Source: Maribacter zhoushanensis
GTDB taxonomy: Bacteria; Bacteroidota; Bacteroidia; Flavobacteriales; Flavobacteriaceae
Reading direction: 5' to 3'
NCBI RefSeq assembly: GCF_029350975.1
Contig: NZ_JARKMR010000003.1
Span: forward strand, 455,869 to 519,868
Length of the DNA stretch: 64,000 bases
A program made the position numbers and the translations under genes. The stretch's first letter is position 1, and every line of letters starts with the position of its first letter. The notes below the pieces were generated by a model that saw nothing but the letters and a program-made list of their open reading frames with translations, did no database searches and had not been told where the DNA came from. Shown one piece after another: positions 19,759 to 29,254 of the stretch.

Positions 19759-21123
19759 ATGAAGAAGCTATTGTTATCCTCTATAGCGTTTGTTTTTTTA
19801 CTCACAAGTTGTGGGTCTAAACAGAAAGGTGAGCTAACTGGAGTCCAGGGAAAAAAATGGTATCCGGAAAAACCATATGGAATGGAACTTATCCCAAGGG
19901 GTTCTTTCATAATGGGTAAGAGTGAAGAAGACCAAGGAAAATTATTGAATGCGCCGACCAAGACGGTTACGGTACGTTCTTTTTACATGGATGATACCGA
20001 AATCACGAATAGTGAGTATCGTCAGTTTGTAGAATGGGTAAAGGATTCTATCGTTAGAACCAAACTAGCCATTTTAGCTGATGAATTAGGTATTGGTCCA
20101 GAAGAAGGAGGTATTGGTGACTATGCTTTTAAAGATGCAGATACTACAAGAGCATCTGTATACGATAAGTATATGTTGGACAATTACTCTGGCATGGGTG
20201 AAACGGGTTACGAAGGTAGAGCGTTGAGCAAAGATGAAGACCTAGTTTGGAACACATCAGATTACCCAGATGAGTATTATACAGAAATTATGGATTCTAT
20301 CTATCTATCTGAAGAAGAATCTTATAACGGTCAACGTACTATTGATGTTAAGACATTAAAGTATAAGTATAGCTGGATGGATATTGAGGCAGCTGCACGT
20401 GCTTCTGTAAAAGGAAACAAGAGCCGTAAAGACTTTATTCGTACAGAAGAAGTTGAGATATACCCAGATACAACAGTATGGATCAGAGATTTCTCTTATT
20501 CTTACAACGAACCAATGCATAACGATTATTTCTGGCACGATGCTTACAGTGAATATCCTGTAGTAGGTATTAGCTGGAAACAGGCAAAAGCATTCTGTAA
20601 CTGGAGAACGAAATTCAAAAACGATGATAACAAGAGTCGTGGTAGACAATTCGTTAATCAATTTAGACTTCCAACAGAAGCTGAATGGGAATATGCTGCA
20701 AGAGGTGGTATTGAAGGAGGTACGTACCCATGGGGTGGACCATACGTAATCAGTGATACTGGTTGTTTTATGGCAAACTTTAAACCACAACGTGGAGATT
20801 ATGCTGCAGATGCTGCTTTATATACAGTAGAAGCTAAATCTTACGAGCCTAATGACTTTAATATGTACAACATGGCTGGTAACGTTTCTGAGTGGACAAA
20901 TTCAAGCTACGATCCTAGTGCATACGATTATGTATCAACAATGAACCCTAATGGAGGTGATTCTTCTAATACTAGAAAAGTAATTAGAGGAGGATCTTGG
21001 AAAGATGTAGCTTACTTCTTACAAGTGAGTACAAGAGATTACGAATACGCTGATTCAGCCCGTAGTTACATCGGTTTCAGAACAGTACAAGATTATATGG
21101 GTGAGGAAGATTCCACACAATAA
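19759..21123 (+). CDS. gldK: Gliding motility / T9SS lipoprotein GldK (PorK)
   Basis: A 454-residue outer-membrane lipoprotein with lipobox FLLTSC (Cys18). The mature part has the formylglycine-generating-enzyme/sulfatase-modifying fold: GMELIPRGSFIMGKSEEDQ, a DDTEITNSEYRQFV block, EYPVVGISWKQAKAFCNWR, RLPTEAEWEYAARGG and the C-terminal VIRGGSWKD...SYIGFR. With GldN it forms the periplasmic ring of the type IX secretion system. It is the first gene of gldKLMN. The insertion of about 130 residues between the first and second FGE blocks is typical of GldK. Confidence 0.97.
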   Translation: MKKLLLSSIAFVFLLTSCGSKQKGELTGVQGKKWYPEKPYGMELIPRGSFIMGKSEEDQGKLLNAPTKTVTVRSFYMDDTEITNSEYRQFVEWVKDSIVRTKLAILADELGIGPEEGGIGDYAFKDADTTRASVYDKYMLDNYSGMGETGYEGRALSKDEDLVWNTSDYPDEYYTEIMDSIYLSEEESYNGQRTIDVKTLKYKYSWMDIEAAARASVKGNKSRKDFIRTEEVEIYPDTTVWIRDFSYSYNEPMHNDYFWHDAYSEYPVVGISWKQAKAFCNWRTKFKNDDNKSRGRQFVNQFRLPTEAEWEYAARGGIEGGTYPWGGPYVISDTGCFMANFKPQRGDYAADAALYTVEAKSYEPNDFNMYNMAGNVSEWTNSSYDPSAYDYVSTMNPNGGDSSNTRKVIRGGSWKDVAYFLQVSTRDYEYADSARSYIGFRTVQDYMGEEDSTQ

Positions 21124-21206
21124 ATAATAATATTAACAGTTTTAATATAAATTCAAATTCATTTTTTAACCAAATCTTTTTTTTTAAACCTTAAATTAAA
21201 TTAAAC

Positions 21207-21863
21207 ATGGCACAGTCAAAATCCACAAAAAAATTATTTAACATGGCCTACGGGCTAGGAGCATCAGTCGTAATTATTGGTGCATTATTTAAAATTCTTC
21301 ACTGGGAGTTAGGACCATTAAATGGTGGTATTCTTTTAGCGATAGGTCTTATTACAGAAGCATTAATTTTCGCGATCAGTGCATTTGAACCTGTAGATGA
21401 CGATTTAGATTGGGCATTAGTATACCCAGAGTTAGCTGGCGGTGAAAGTAAAGCACCAAAGAAAGCACAAGCTGCAACTGAAGTAAAAGAAGCTGAAGCA
21501 TCTTTATCTAAGAAATTAGATGATTTATTAAAAGAAGCTGGTGTAGACGCAAGTCTTATGGAAAGCTTAGGTTCAAGCATTAAAAACTTTGAAGGTGCTG
21601 CTAAAGGTATTGCTCCAACAGTTGATGCAATGGAATCTACTAAGAAATATTCAAGTGAAATGGTTCAGGCTGCTTCTCAAATGGAGTCTTTGAACAGTCT
21701 TTATAAAGTACAATTAGAAAGTGCTAGCAAGCAAGCTTCAGTAAATGAAGAAGTTGTTCAAAATGCAAGTGCACTTAAAGATCAAATGGCATCTTTGTCT
21801 ACAAACCTTTCTTCATTGAATGGTGTATATGGTGGTATGTTATCTGCAATGAACAAAAACTAG
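21207..21863 (+). CDS. gldL: Gliding motility / T9SS motor protein GldL
   Basis: A 218-residue inner-membrane protein with two N-terminal helices (about 12-30 and 38-58) and a long cytoplasmic helical tail. Glu51, inside the second helix (LITEALIF), corresponds by position to the conserved acidic residue implicated in proton flow in the GldLM motor. An Ala/Lys-rich linker (about 80-100) leads to coiled-coil-like segments with many Ser and Met. GldL forms a pentamer around two GldM helices and powers both gliding and type IX secretion. It lies 83 bp after gldK and 55 bp before gldM. Confidence 0.97.
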   Translation: MAQSKSTKKLFNMAYGLGASVVIIGALFKILHWELGPLNGGILLAIGLITEALIFAISAFEPVDDDLDWALVYPELAGGESKAPKKAQAATEVKEAEASLSKKLDDLLKEAGVDASLMESLGSSIKNFEGAAKGIAPTVDAMESTKKYSSEMVQAASQMESLNSLYKVQLESASKQASVNEEVVQNASALKDQMASLSTNLSSLNGVYGGMLSAMNKN

Positions 21864-21918
21864 TTTGGATTTTTACCAACCCGAATCAATTATTAATAAA
21901 AATCTAAATTAAAAATCC

Positions 21919-23478
21919 ATGGCAGGAGGAAAACAATCACCACGTCAGAAGATGGTCAACTTAATGTATTTGATCTTCATCGCAATGTTGGCGTTAAACA
22001 TGAGTAAAGAAGTATTAGCGGCATTCGGTATTATGAATGAAAAGCTAGAGACTTCTAACCAAAAGACAACTGCAAGTAACGATGCGTTCTTGGAAAGTCT
22101 TGGAACTAAAGCATCTGAAGATGCTGCAAAGTATGATAAGTTATATAAGAATGCTCAGCAGATCAAAGCAATGTCTCAAGAGTATTATGATTACTTAGAA
22201 GGACTTAAGACAGGTATGATGGAAGGGATCGAAGATCCAAAAGATTATGCTCGTATGGATATGGCAGATTACTTAGATCAGAAATTATTTCAAGGTGAAA
22301 CTTTATCTGAAGACGGTAAAAAGTTCATGAGTAACCTAACAGGTTATAGAGATCAAGTTGCTGCAATAGTACCAGCTGCTTTAAAGCAATCTGTTATCGA
22401 TCGTTTCCAAACAGGAGATGAAAACGGTAAAGTTGAAAAAAGAGACGGTACCAAGCAAGATTGGATCAACTATCATTACGAAGGGTATCCTTTAGTAGCA
22501 TCTTTGGCAAAATTAACGCAGTTACAAGCTGATGTTAAGATAACTGAAGAAGCAGCTTTGAAATCTATGTTAGCAGGTGAGTTAACGGAACAAGTTTCTT
22601 TAAAGAACTTTGCTACATCTCTTTTAGCTTCTAAATCTGCATACTATTCAGGTGAGAAGTATGATGGTAAGATCATTATCAGCAAAACTGATAACTCTTC
22701 TACTCCGGTAAGAGCTGAGTTAACGTTAGATGGTAGAAAATTATCTGAAGGTTCTGACTATAAATTAGAAGCTGGTGGTGTTAAAATGTTGATTGGTTCT
22801 GGTTCTGCTGGTGATCATGAAGTAAAAGGTACTATCTACTTTAAGCAAGACGGTGAAGAAATTCCTGTTGAGGTTAAAAATTCTTTCGCAACAATATCTA
22901 AGCCTAATGCTGCTTTGATTGCTGCTGATAAAATGAATGTAGTATATAGAGGTGTTGCTAACCCAATGTCTATCTCTATACCAGGTATACCTAATAACAA
23001 AGTAAGAGCATCTGCTCCAGGTCTTAAGGCTGTAAGTGGTAGTAAGTATGTTATGACTCCTGGTAAAGGAAGAAACGTAACTATTACAGCTTCTGGTACT
23101 TTACCTGACGGTCAGTCTGTATCTTCTAAATCTGAATTCAGAATTAAAGATATTCCAAGACCAGAAGGTAGTGTAAGTAAGCAAACAGGTAGTATTAAAC
23201 TTCCAAAAAGGAATGTTGAGATTGCTACTGTAGGTGCTGGCTTGGAAGATTTCGATTTTGATTTAAACCTTGCAGTAAGCGGATTTAAATTCAAAGTACC
23301 AGGTCAACCAACTGTTTCTGTAAGAGGAAATAAAATGAATGCTAAGGCTAAGCAAGCTTTATCACGTGCTAAAAGAGGAGATATCGTACAAATATTTGAT
23401 ATCGAAGCTTATATCACAAACAATAAGAGTTACAAGTTGAAGAAAGTATCTCCAGTAGTTGTGGAGATTACAAACTAA
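21919..23478 (+). CDS. gldM: Gliding motility / T9SS motor protein GldM
   Basis: 519 residues, with a single N-terminal membrane helix (about 13-34) preceded by Arg9, the residue thought to pair with the GldL glutamate. A large periplasmic region of stacked domains spans the periplasm to contact the GldK/N ring. The sequence GGKQSPRQKMVNLMYLIFIA at the start is diagnostic. Residues from about 225 onward are the beta-rich GldM C-terminal domains. The gene is followed by a GC-rich hairpin and then gldN. Confidence 0.97.
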   Translation: MAGGKQSPRQKMVNLMYLIFIAMLALNMSKEVLAAFGIMNEKLETSNQKTTASNDAFLESLGTKASEDAAKYDKLYKNAQQIKAMSQEYYDYLEGLKTGMMEGIEDPKDYARMDMADYLDQKLFQGETLSEDGKKFMSNLTGYRDQVAAIVPAALKQSVIDRFQTGDENGKVEKRDGTKQDWINYHYEGYPLVASLAKLTQLQADVKITEEAALKSMLAGELTEQVSLKNFATSLLASKSAYYSGEKYDGKIIISKTDNSSTPVRAELTLDGRKLSEGSDYKLEAGGVKMLIGSGSAGDHEVKGTIYFKQDGEEIPVEVKNSFATISKPNAALIAADKMNVVYRGVANPMSISIPGIPNNKVRASAPGLKAVSGSKYVMTPGKGRNVTITASGTLPDGQSVSSKSEFRIKDIPRPEGSVSKQTGSIKLPKRNVEIATVGAGLEDFDFDLNLAVSGFKFKVPGQPTVSVRGNKMNAKAKQALSRAKRGDIVQIFDIEAYITNNKSYKLKKVSPVVVEITN

Positions 23479-23492
23479 ATAAATAGAATGAT

Positions 23493-23521
23493 ACCGGGTA
23501 AGCCCTTAGTTCTTGCCCGGT
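23493..23521 (+). other. Intergenic hairpin between gldM and gldN
   Basis: A 10-bp stem with one G-U pair (left arm ACCGGGTAAG, right arm CTTGCCCGGT) and a 9-nt loop lies in the 64-bp gldM-gldN gap. No T run follows, so it is not a standard terminator. It could stabilise the upstream mRNA end or attenuate gldN. Confidence 0.55.
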
Positions 23522-23542
23522 TAATTTTAAAGTGAAGCAAAC

Positions 23543-24430
23543 ATGAATTGGAAAAATGTTTTAGTAATGGGAGCGGTAACCATGTTACCTTTATCAATGA
23601 TGGCCCAAGCAAATGTATTGAATGCAAAGAAACCGGATGAGGTTGGTATTCGTACAGAAGCACAGAAAGCTGTTGATAATGATGCTCCGTTAGAATATGG
23701 TTATGTAGATGATAGGGATATCCTTTGGTCTAAAACCTTATGGGAAACTATTGATTTAGATGAGAGAGTTAATTTCCCATTGTATTACCCAACAGATACT
23801 ATGGATATTGGACCGGATAGAAGGTCTTTATACCATGTACTGGTTAAAAATTTAAAAAGTGGAAAATTAGATACTTATACAGATTCTTATTTTACACAAA
23901 AAAGGACTTTTGGCGATTTAAAAGATGCCTTGCAAATGGTTGATACTCTAGATTATGGGTATGAGCAAATGAATGCAGGTGAAGCTGTTTCTGAAGAGTA
24001 TATAACTCGTAGAACTATTTCTGCAGCTGACATTGAAGAATATCATATTAAAGGAATATGGTATTTTGATAAAAGACAAGGAGAATTGAAATACCGTCTT
24101 TTAGGTATTGCTCCAGTTGCGCCAGATGTAAACTTTATGGATGATGAAAATCCAGATATGGTAGAGCTTTTCTGGGTATGGTATCCAGATGCACGTGAAA
24201 TGTTACACGAGGCAAAAGTTTTCAACCAACAAAATTCAGCACAGCCTATCTCTTTTGACATGCTGTTAAATGCAAGAAGATTCGATGCTGTTATCTATAA
24301 AGAAGATAACGTACAAGGTGATAGAAAAGTAGATGATTACATTTCTGACAATGCTTTGTTCCAATTATTGGAAGCGAAACGAATTAAAGAAACAATTAGA
24401 GATAAGGAACAAGACATGTGGGCTTACTAA
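23543..24430 (+). CDS. gldN: Gliding motility / T9SS periplasmic ring protein GldN (PorN)
   Basis: A 295-residue exported protein with a Sec signal (1-22, ending MMAQA). The mature domain has the GldN signatures DDRDILWSKTLWETIDLDERVNFPLYYPTD (split here only for reference), KGIWYFDKRQGELKYRLLGIAP and LFWVWYPDAREMLHEAKVFN. It completes the GldK-GldN ring. The translation ends immediately upstream of a strong terminator, marking the 3' end of the gld operon. Confidence 0.96.
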   Translation: MNWKNVLVMGAVTMLPLSMMAQANVLNAKKPDEVGIRTEAQKAVDNDAPLEYGYVDDRDILWSKTLWETIDLDERVNFPLYYPTDTMDIGPDRRSLYHVLVKNLKSGKLDTYTDSYFTQKRTFGDLKDALQMVDTLDYGYEQMNAGEAVSEEYITRRTISAADIEEYHIKGIWYFDKRQGELKYRLLGIAPVAPDVNFMDDENPDMVELFWVWYPDAREMLHEAKVFNQQNSAQPISFDMLLNARRFDAVIYKEDNVQGDRKVDDYISDNALFQLLEAKRIKETIRDKEQDMWAY

Positions 24431-24456
24431 GCTTACTGAAAATCCAATTCACTTAA

Positions 24457-24490
24457 AAAAGACCCGATCGAAAGATTGGGTCTTTTGTTT
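24457..24490 (+). terminator. Rho-independent terminator of the gldKLMN operon
   Basis: A 13-bp stem with one G-U pair (24457-24469 with 24474-24486), capped by a GAAA tetraloop and followed by GTTTTT. Confidence 0.9.
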
Positions 24491-24517
24491 TTATATCATG
24501 TTTTATGCAATTGTCAT

Positions 24518-24525
24518 TACATTTG
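24518..24525 (+). promoter_or_regulatory. Candidate -7 box placed five bases before an ATG
   Basis: TACATTTG (perfect TAnnTTTG) ends at 24525 and the oxidoreductase ATG is at 24530. If this is the promoter, transcription starts at or next to the start codon and the mRNA would be leaderless. No good -33 TTG at normal spacing was seen. Confidence 0.35.
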
Positions 24526-24529
24526 TGCC

Positions 24530-25573
24530 ATGGTAGATTATATAGTAGTAGGCTTAGGGTTGGCGGGTATCGCATTTTGCGAAACCTTGCGTAAAAACGA
24601 TAAAACTTTCGTTGTTTTTAATGACCGATCGCAAACATCCTCTCGTGTTGCGGGCGGTTTATATAATCCCGTTATTTTAAAACGATTTACCCTTTCTTGG
24701 CGAGCGGATGAACAATTACCTGTTGCTACCGATTTTTATACACAATTAGAGCAGTTTTTGAATGTTAAGTTTGATAAAAAATTGAACGTTTTGCGAAAAT
24801 TTGCTTCAATAGAAGAGCAGAACCTTTGGTTTGAAGCTGCTGATAAAGCTAAGCTTAAGCCGTTTCTAGATACAAAGCTGGTGAATAATGAAAATGTCGG
24901 ACTTAAAGTTCCTTTTCAATTTGGTAAAGTTTTAGAAACAGGCAGGTTAGACACTAAATTTCTTTTTGATAGCTATGAGAATTGGCTAGAAGAAGAAAGT
25001 AAATTATATGCGGACACCTTTAATTATAACGAGCTCAAAATAGAACAAGATTTTGTGGGCTACAAAGATATAAAGGCGAAACATGTAGTATTTACCGAAG
25101 GATATGGAATGATGCAGAATCCGTATTTCAATTATCTGCCAATGCAAGGTTCAAAGGGAGAGTATATCGTAATAGAATCAAAAGGTTTAAATGAATCCAA
25201 TGTTATTAAATCTTCTATATTTTTAATTCCTCTTGGTAATGATTTATATAAAGTAGGTGCTACATATCATAGAAAAGACAAAGACAATATAACTACTGAA
25301 GAAGCAAAGAATGAGCTTTTAAAGAAGTTAGATACTCTTTTAGATAGTTCGTATAAAGTAGTTGATCACGTGGCTGGTATGCGCCCTACGGTAAAGGATA
25401 GAAGACCTTTATTGGGTCAACATCCAAAGTATGATAATTTATGGCTGTTGAATGGTTTTGGGTCTCATGGAATAACTATTGCTCCTTGGGCGGCAACATC
25501 ACTCTATAATCGTATAGAAAAAGAAATACCCTTATTGGCTGAAATGAATATTGCGCGTTTTATTGAAGATTAG
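24530..25573 (+). CDS. FAD-dependent oxidoreductase (DAO/glycine-oxidase type)
   Basis: A 347-residue flavoenzyme. The Rossmann GxGxxG is at residues 8-13 (VVGLGLAG), and the C-terminal FAD-closing motif is GMRPTVKDRRPLLGQHP ... LLNGFGSHGITIAPW, as in D-amino-acid oxidase / ThiO-like proteins. The substrate is not evident. The frame is open further upstream to an ATG at 24476, but that start lies inside the gldN terminator stem, so ATG 24530 is preferred. It converges with the DUF983 gene, with a 14-bp overlap of the 3' ends. Confidence 0.85.
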   Translation: MVDYIVVGLGLAGIAFCETLRKNDKTFVVFNDRSQTSSRVAGGLYNPVILKRFTLSWRADEQLPVATDFYTQLEQFLNVKFDKKLNVLRKFASIEEQNLWFEAADKAKLKPFLDTKLVNNENVGLKVPFQFGKVLETGRLDTKFLFDSYENWLEEESKLYADTFNYNELKIEQDFVGYKDIKAKHVVFTEGYGMMQNPYFNYLPMQGSKGEYIVIESKGLNESNVIKSSIFLIPLGNDLYKVGATYHRKDKDNITTEEAKNELLKKLDTLLDSSYKVVDHVAGMRPTVKDRRPLLGQHPKYDNLWLLNGFGSHGITIAPWAATSLYNRIEKEIPLLAEMNIARFIED

Positions 25574-25958
25574 TTTTCTTAAGAGTAGCCTTAGCATCAT
25601 ATTTAACGAACATATTTATCCAGATATTTCTAGATAACCTCATAATAATTGGCATAAAAACGACTAAGGTTATAATGATGGCAATAAAAGTTTCTTTGAG
25701 GTCCGCTCCAATAAATAGATTGGCAATAACAAAGGCTGCAACGGCAAATGCAATACCTACTCCATAACTAACATACATGGCGCCATAAAAGAAAGATGGC
25801 TCAATTTTATATTTTAGATCACAATGGCTACATCTTTCGTGCATTTTAAAGATTTTGCCCATATGGTATGGGTTTTTATCCAAATACATGCTTTCTTCGT
25901 GACATCTAGGACAACTTCCTGTTAAAATACTGTAGAGTTTGTTTCCTTTTTTTAACAT
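25560..25958 (-). CDS. DUF983 family zinc-ribbon membrane protein
   Basis: About 132 residues. An N-terminal zinc ribbon of four cysteines (CPRCHEESM ... CSHC, about residues 16-44) is followed by FFYGAMYVSYGVG and two membrane helices (about 58-80 and 86-104). This is the DUF983 layout of alpha-proteobacteria and Bacteroidetes; the molecular function is unknown. The ATG at 25958 is preferred over the TTG two codons upstream. It is convergent with the FAD oxidoreductase. Confidence 0.88.
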   Translation of the reverse strand: MLKKGNKLYSILTGSCPRCHEESMYLDKNPYHMGKIFKMHERCSHCDLKYKIEPSFFYGAMYVSYGVGIAFAVAAFVIANLFIGADLKETFIAIIITLVVFMPIIMRLSRNIWINMFVKYDAKATLKKTNLQ

Positions 25959-26095
25959 TTGCAAAACTTTACACTAAGGTACGATTTTATGATATTTTAT
26001 ATATCAAATATCTACTGTAAGAAAGATAATTTAACTTAAAAATTATTGGTATTTATTGTATCGATTTTTAGGTAAAAAAAGAAGAATCAGAATTT

Positions 26096-28006
26096 ATGTT
26101 AAACGTTCACAACCTATCGGTCTCATTTGGAGGAGAATATCTATTTGAAGAAATATCATTTCGTTTAAATGGAGGTAACAGAGTAGGACTAGTAGGTAAA
26201 AACGGAGCGGGAAAATCCACTTTATTAAAACTGCTGAATAAGGATATGCCTTTGGATACCGGAGTAATTGCCGTAGAAAAGGATATTAAAATTGGTTTTC
26301 TTAGACAAGACATTGATTTCGTTGAAGGTAGATCGGTTTTAGAAGAAGCCTATCAAGCTTTTGAAGAGATTAAGGCTTTAGAATTAAAATTAGATGAAAT
26401 CAATCATCAATTGGCAGAACGAACCGATTATGAATCAGATTCGTATAGTCAGCTTATAGTAGACTTAAGTGATATTACCCATCATTACGAAATTTTAGGA
26501 GGTTACAACTACCAAGGCGAAACAGAAAAAATACTACAAGGACTAGGTTTTAAAAGAGAAGACTTTGATAAAAAGACAGAGACCTTTTCAGGAGGTTGGC
26601 GTATGCGTATAGAACTTGCAAAATTATTATTGCAAACTAATGACGTATTGTTACTGGATGAGCCTACCAACCACTTGGATATTGAATCTATTATTTGGTT
26701 TGAACAATTTTTGAACAATTATACCGGTGGGGTTGTCATAGTATCTCACGATAAAATGTTTTTGGACAATGTTACCAATAGGACCATTGAAATTTCATTG
26801 GGTCGTATTTACGATTATAATAAACCCTATACGGAGTACTTAGTGCTTAGAAATGAAATTAAACAGCAACAGGTAAATGCCCAAAAGAACCAAGAAAAAG
26901 AAATACAACAAGCAGAACGCTTAATAGAAAAATTTAGGGCTAAGTCCACAAAAGCATCAATGGCGCAGTCTTTGATCAAGAAATTAGACAAGATAGAGCG
27001 TATAGAGGTAGATGAAGATGATAATAGTGTAATGAGCCTTCGTTTCCCTATTTCGGTTACACCAGGTAAGGTAGTGGTAGAGATAGAGGAACTTTCAAAG
27101 GCATACGGGGATAATTTAGTCTTAAATGATATTAATCTGCTTATAGAAAGAGATAGCAAAACCGCTTTTGTTGGTCAAAACGGTCAAGGTAAGTCAACTT
27201 TGGCTAAAATTATAGTTGGCGAACTTGAGCATGAAGGTCATCTTAAGCTGGGACATAATGTTCAAATAGGATATTTTGCACAGAACCAAGCAGAGTACTT
27301 AGATGGTAATAAGACCATTTTAGATACTATGATAGATGCTGCCAATGAAAAGAACAGAAGTAAGGTTAGAGATATTTTAGGGTCGTTTTTGTTTAGGGGA
27401 GATGAAGTAGATAAGTATGTAAAAGTACTTTCTGGTGGTGAACGTAATCGTTTGGCATTGGCGAAAATGTTACTACAGCCCTTTAATGTTCTGGTTATGG
27501 ATGAGCCTACCAACCACTTGGATATTAAATCTAAAAATGTATTAAAACAAGCTTGTTTAAATTTTGAAGGTACATTGATATTGGTTTCTCACGATAGGGA
27601 CTTTCTACAAGGGCTAACCAATAAGGTGTATGAATTTAAAGATCAGAATATAAGAGAGTATTTAGGTGATGTAGATTACTATTTAGAGCAACGTAAAGTA
27701 GAAGATTTTAGGGCTATTGAAAAAAAGCAGACAGTTACTGCGGTAAAGGATAAGCCCAAAACATCTAATTCCTTTCAAGATCAGAAGAAACTAAAAAGTT
27801 TAAAGAACCAATTAAGCTCAGTTGAAAGCAAGATCAGTTCGCTTGAAAAAGAGATTAAGAATATTGACCATGACTTGTTGGTAGATTATGATGCTACCAT
27901 AGCCAAACCTAATTTCTTTGATGGTTACCAAGCTAAAAAGAAGAAATTAGAAACGTTAATGCAGAACTGGGAAACTCTTACAATTGATATTGAGGAATTA
28001 GGATAA
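26096..28006 (+). CDS. ABC-F family ATPase (ribosome-associated, Uup/EttA-like)
   Basis: A 636-residue soluble protein with two ABC domains and no membrane helices. The first has Walker A GKNGAGKST, signature FSGGWRMRIELAK and Walker B VLLLDEPTNHLD. The second has GQNGQGKST, LSGGERNRLALAK and VLVMDEPTNHLD. The inter-domain linker (about 250-320) contains the P-site tRNA interaction region. The C-terminus (about 560-636) is a coiled coil, closest to the Uup/YdiF type. ABC-F proteins act on stalled or initiating ribosomes; no antibiotic link is visible here. Confidence 0.93.
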   Translation: MLNVHNLSVSFGGEYLFEEISFRLNGGNRVGLVGKNGAGKSTLLKLLNKDMPLDTGVIAVEKDIKIGFLRQDIDFVEGRSVLEEAYQAFEEIKALELKLDEINHQLAERTDYESDSYSQLIVDLSDITHHYEILGGYNYQGETEKILQGLGFKREDFDKKTETFSGGWRMRIELAKLLLQTNDVLLLDEPTNHLDIESIIWFEQFLNNYTGGVVIVSHDKMFLDNVTNRTIEISLGRIYDYNKPYTEYLVLRNEIKQQQVNAQKNQEKEIQQAERLIEKFRAKSTKASMAQSLIKKLDKIERIEVDEDDNSVMSLRFPISVTPGKVVVEIEELSKAYGDNLVLNDINLLIERDSKTAFVGQNGQGKSTLAKIIVGELEHEGHLKLGHNVQIGYFAQNQAEYLDGNKTILDTMIDAANEKNRSKVRDILGSFLFRGDEVDKYVKVLSGGERNRLALAKMLLQPFNVLVMDEPTNHLDIKSKNVLKQACLNFEGTLILVSHDRDFLQGLTNKVYEFKDQNIREYLGDVDYYLEQRKVEDFRAIEKKQTVTAVKDKPKTSNSFQDQKKLKSLKNQLSSVESKISSLEKEIKNIDHDLLVDYDATIAKPNFFDGYQAKKKKLETLMQNWETLTIDIEELG

Positions 28007-28037
28007 ACGAATATTGTCATACATACAATTTTGATGG

Positions 28038-28068
28038 TTTCACAACATATCTAGCTACTTTCACAACA
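28038..28068 (+). promoter_or_regulatory. Paired 10-bp direct repeat at 21-bp period upstream of the first LRR gene
   Basis: TTTCACAACA occurs at 28038-28047 and again at 28059-28068, exactly two helical turns apart. It lies about 100 bp before the LRR gene and about 50 bp before a near-consensus -7 box (CAAATTTG, 28117-28124). This is the geometry of a dimer-bound operator such as a LytTR site. Confidence 0.5.
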
Positions 28069-28166
28069 AACAGCTGTCAATCAACGATAAAATTTTAGTT
28101 TTCAGCGTTATTAGTTCAAATTTGTAGGAGAATTCTTAGTATAAGGATTTTTCAAACCACCATCTT

Positions 28167-29042
28167 ATGAAAAAATTATATTATTTAAGTTTCAGCCTAT
28201 TATTTTTAACAACTGTTTGTTTTGCAGAAGTTTCTAAAAAGGAGAAGAAAGCCTTAATTGATTTTTATGAAACCGCAAATGGTACTCATTGGATAAAAAA
28301 ATGGGATTTAAAGACTCCAGTTTCTCAATGGCACGGTGTTACAGTAGAAAATGATAAAGTAGTAGAAATTAATTTGTTCCATAATAACCTTATGGGTCCA
28401 ATTTCTTCAGAAATAGGAAATTTACAAAACCTTCGACTATTGAATTTAGCATTCAATTCACTAACAGGGACTTTACCTGCTGAGATAACAAATCTTTCTG
28501 ATTTAAAGGTATTAAAGTTAGAAATGAACAGGCTTAACGGTGAATTGCCAGAGGGTATTGGGAGTTTGTTACAGTTAGAAGAGCTTTCTGCTTTCAATAA
28601 TTTTTTTACAGGTGAAATTCCGGCTACGGTGGGTAATTTAACAGGTTTAAAAGTATTGAATCTTTCAAGTAATGAGTTTAAAGGTGATATACCAAAATCA
28701 TTAGGTGCATTAACTCAATTAGAAACTTTAGGTCTTTTTGAAAATAGATTAGAAGGAGCTATACCAAGAGATATGGGTAAGCTTACAAAGTTGAAAGAAT
28801 TGGTGTTGGCAAATAATAGACTAATAGGAGATATTCCTAATGAGTTTTCAGATTTGGCAAGCTTAGAAGTATTACAAATTCAGAATAACAATTTCAATTC
28901 ATTCAAAGCTTTAGAGTTTTTAGAAACGAAAGAGTATTTGGTGTTTGATTATGATAAGGAAGATAAAAAATTAGAGTTTAAAGATATCAACTTTAGTAAA
29001 ACCAGAATGGCAGATACAAAGTTTGAAGATATAGAAGAGTAA
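28167..29042 (+). CDS. Secreted leucine-rich-repeat protein (first of a tandem pair)
   Basis: 291 residues with a Sec signal peptide (1-20, ending VCFA). A cap region WIKKWDLKTPVSQWHGVTVENDKV resembles the N-terminal cap of plant-type LRR proteins, followed by about seven repeats of 23-24 residues of the form LxxLxxLxLxxNxLxGxIPxxIGxL. The C-terminal cap ends with KTRMADTKFEDIEE. No anchoring motif or T9SS C-terminal domain is visible. It is homologous along its length to the next gene, so the pair is a tandem duplication. The ligand is unknown. Confidence 0.88.
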   Translation: MKKLYYLSFSLLFLTTVCFAEVSKKEKKALIDFYETANGTHWIKKWDLKTPVSQWHGVTVENDKVVEINLFHNNLMGPISSEIGNLQNLRLLNLAFNSLTGTLPAEITNLSDLKVLKLEMNRLNGELPEGIGSLLQLEELSAFNNFFTGEIPATVGNLTGLKVLNLSSNEFKGDIPKSLGALTQLETLGLFENRLEGAIPRDMGKLTKLKELVLANNRLIGDIPNEFSDLASLEVLQIQNNNFNSFKALEFLETKEYLVFDYDKEDKKLEFKDINFSKTRMADTKFEDIEE

Positions 29043-29072
29043 GAGTAGTTTACACTTTTAGTTAGTTTGGTG

Positions 29073-29106
29073 AAAAAAAGAGATGTTGAACAGCATCTCT
29101 TTTTTG
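29073..29106 (+). terminator. Terminator after the first LRR gene
   Basis: Stem AAAAAGAGATG / CATCTCTTTTT (29074-29085 with 29094-29105) with an 8-nt loop, followed by a T-rich tail. Confidence 0.8.
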
Positions 29107-29254
29107 TTTTAAGTATATTAATATCAGTGGTGTATCATAAATGTATTTTTTGCACGTTATAATAAAAGTACTTTTTACACTAGTAATGCTTTATAGTAGA
29201 ATTGTTAAGTAAGAGGTATGAGTAAAGTCCCCCAAATCAATTAATTTTTTCAGT

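Noticed and set aside
24476-24529. Upstream start for the FAD oxidoreductase
   Set aside because: The extension begins inside the gldN terminator and lacks protein-like sequence; the internal ATG places the Rossmann motif at the correct distance.
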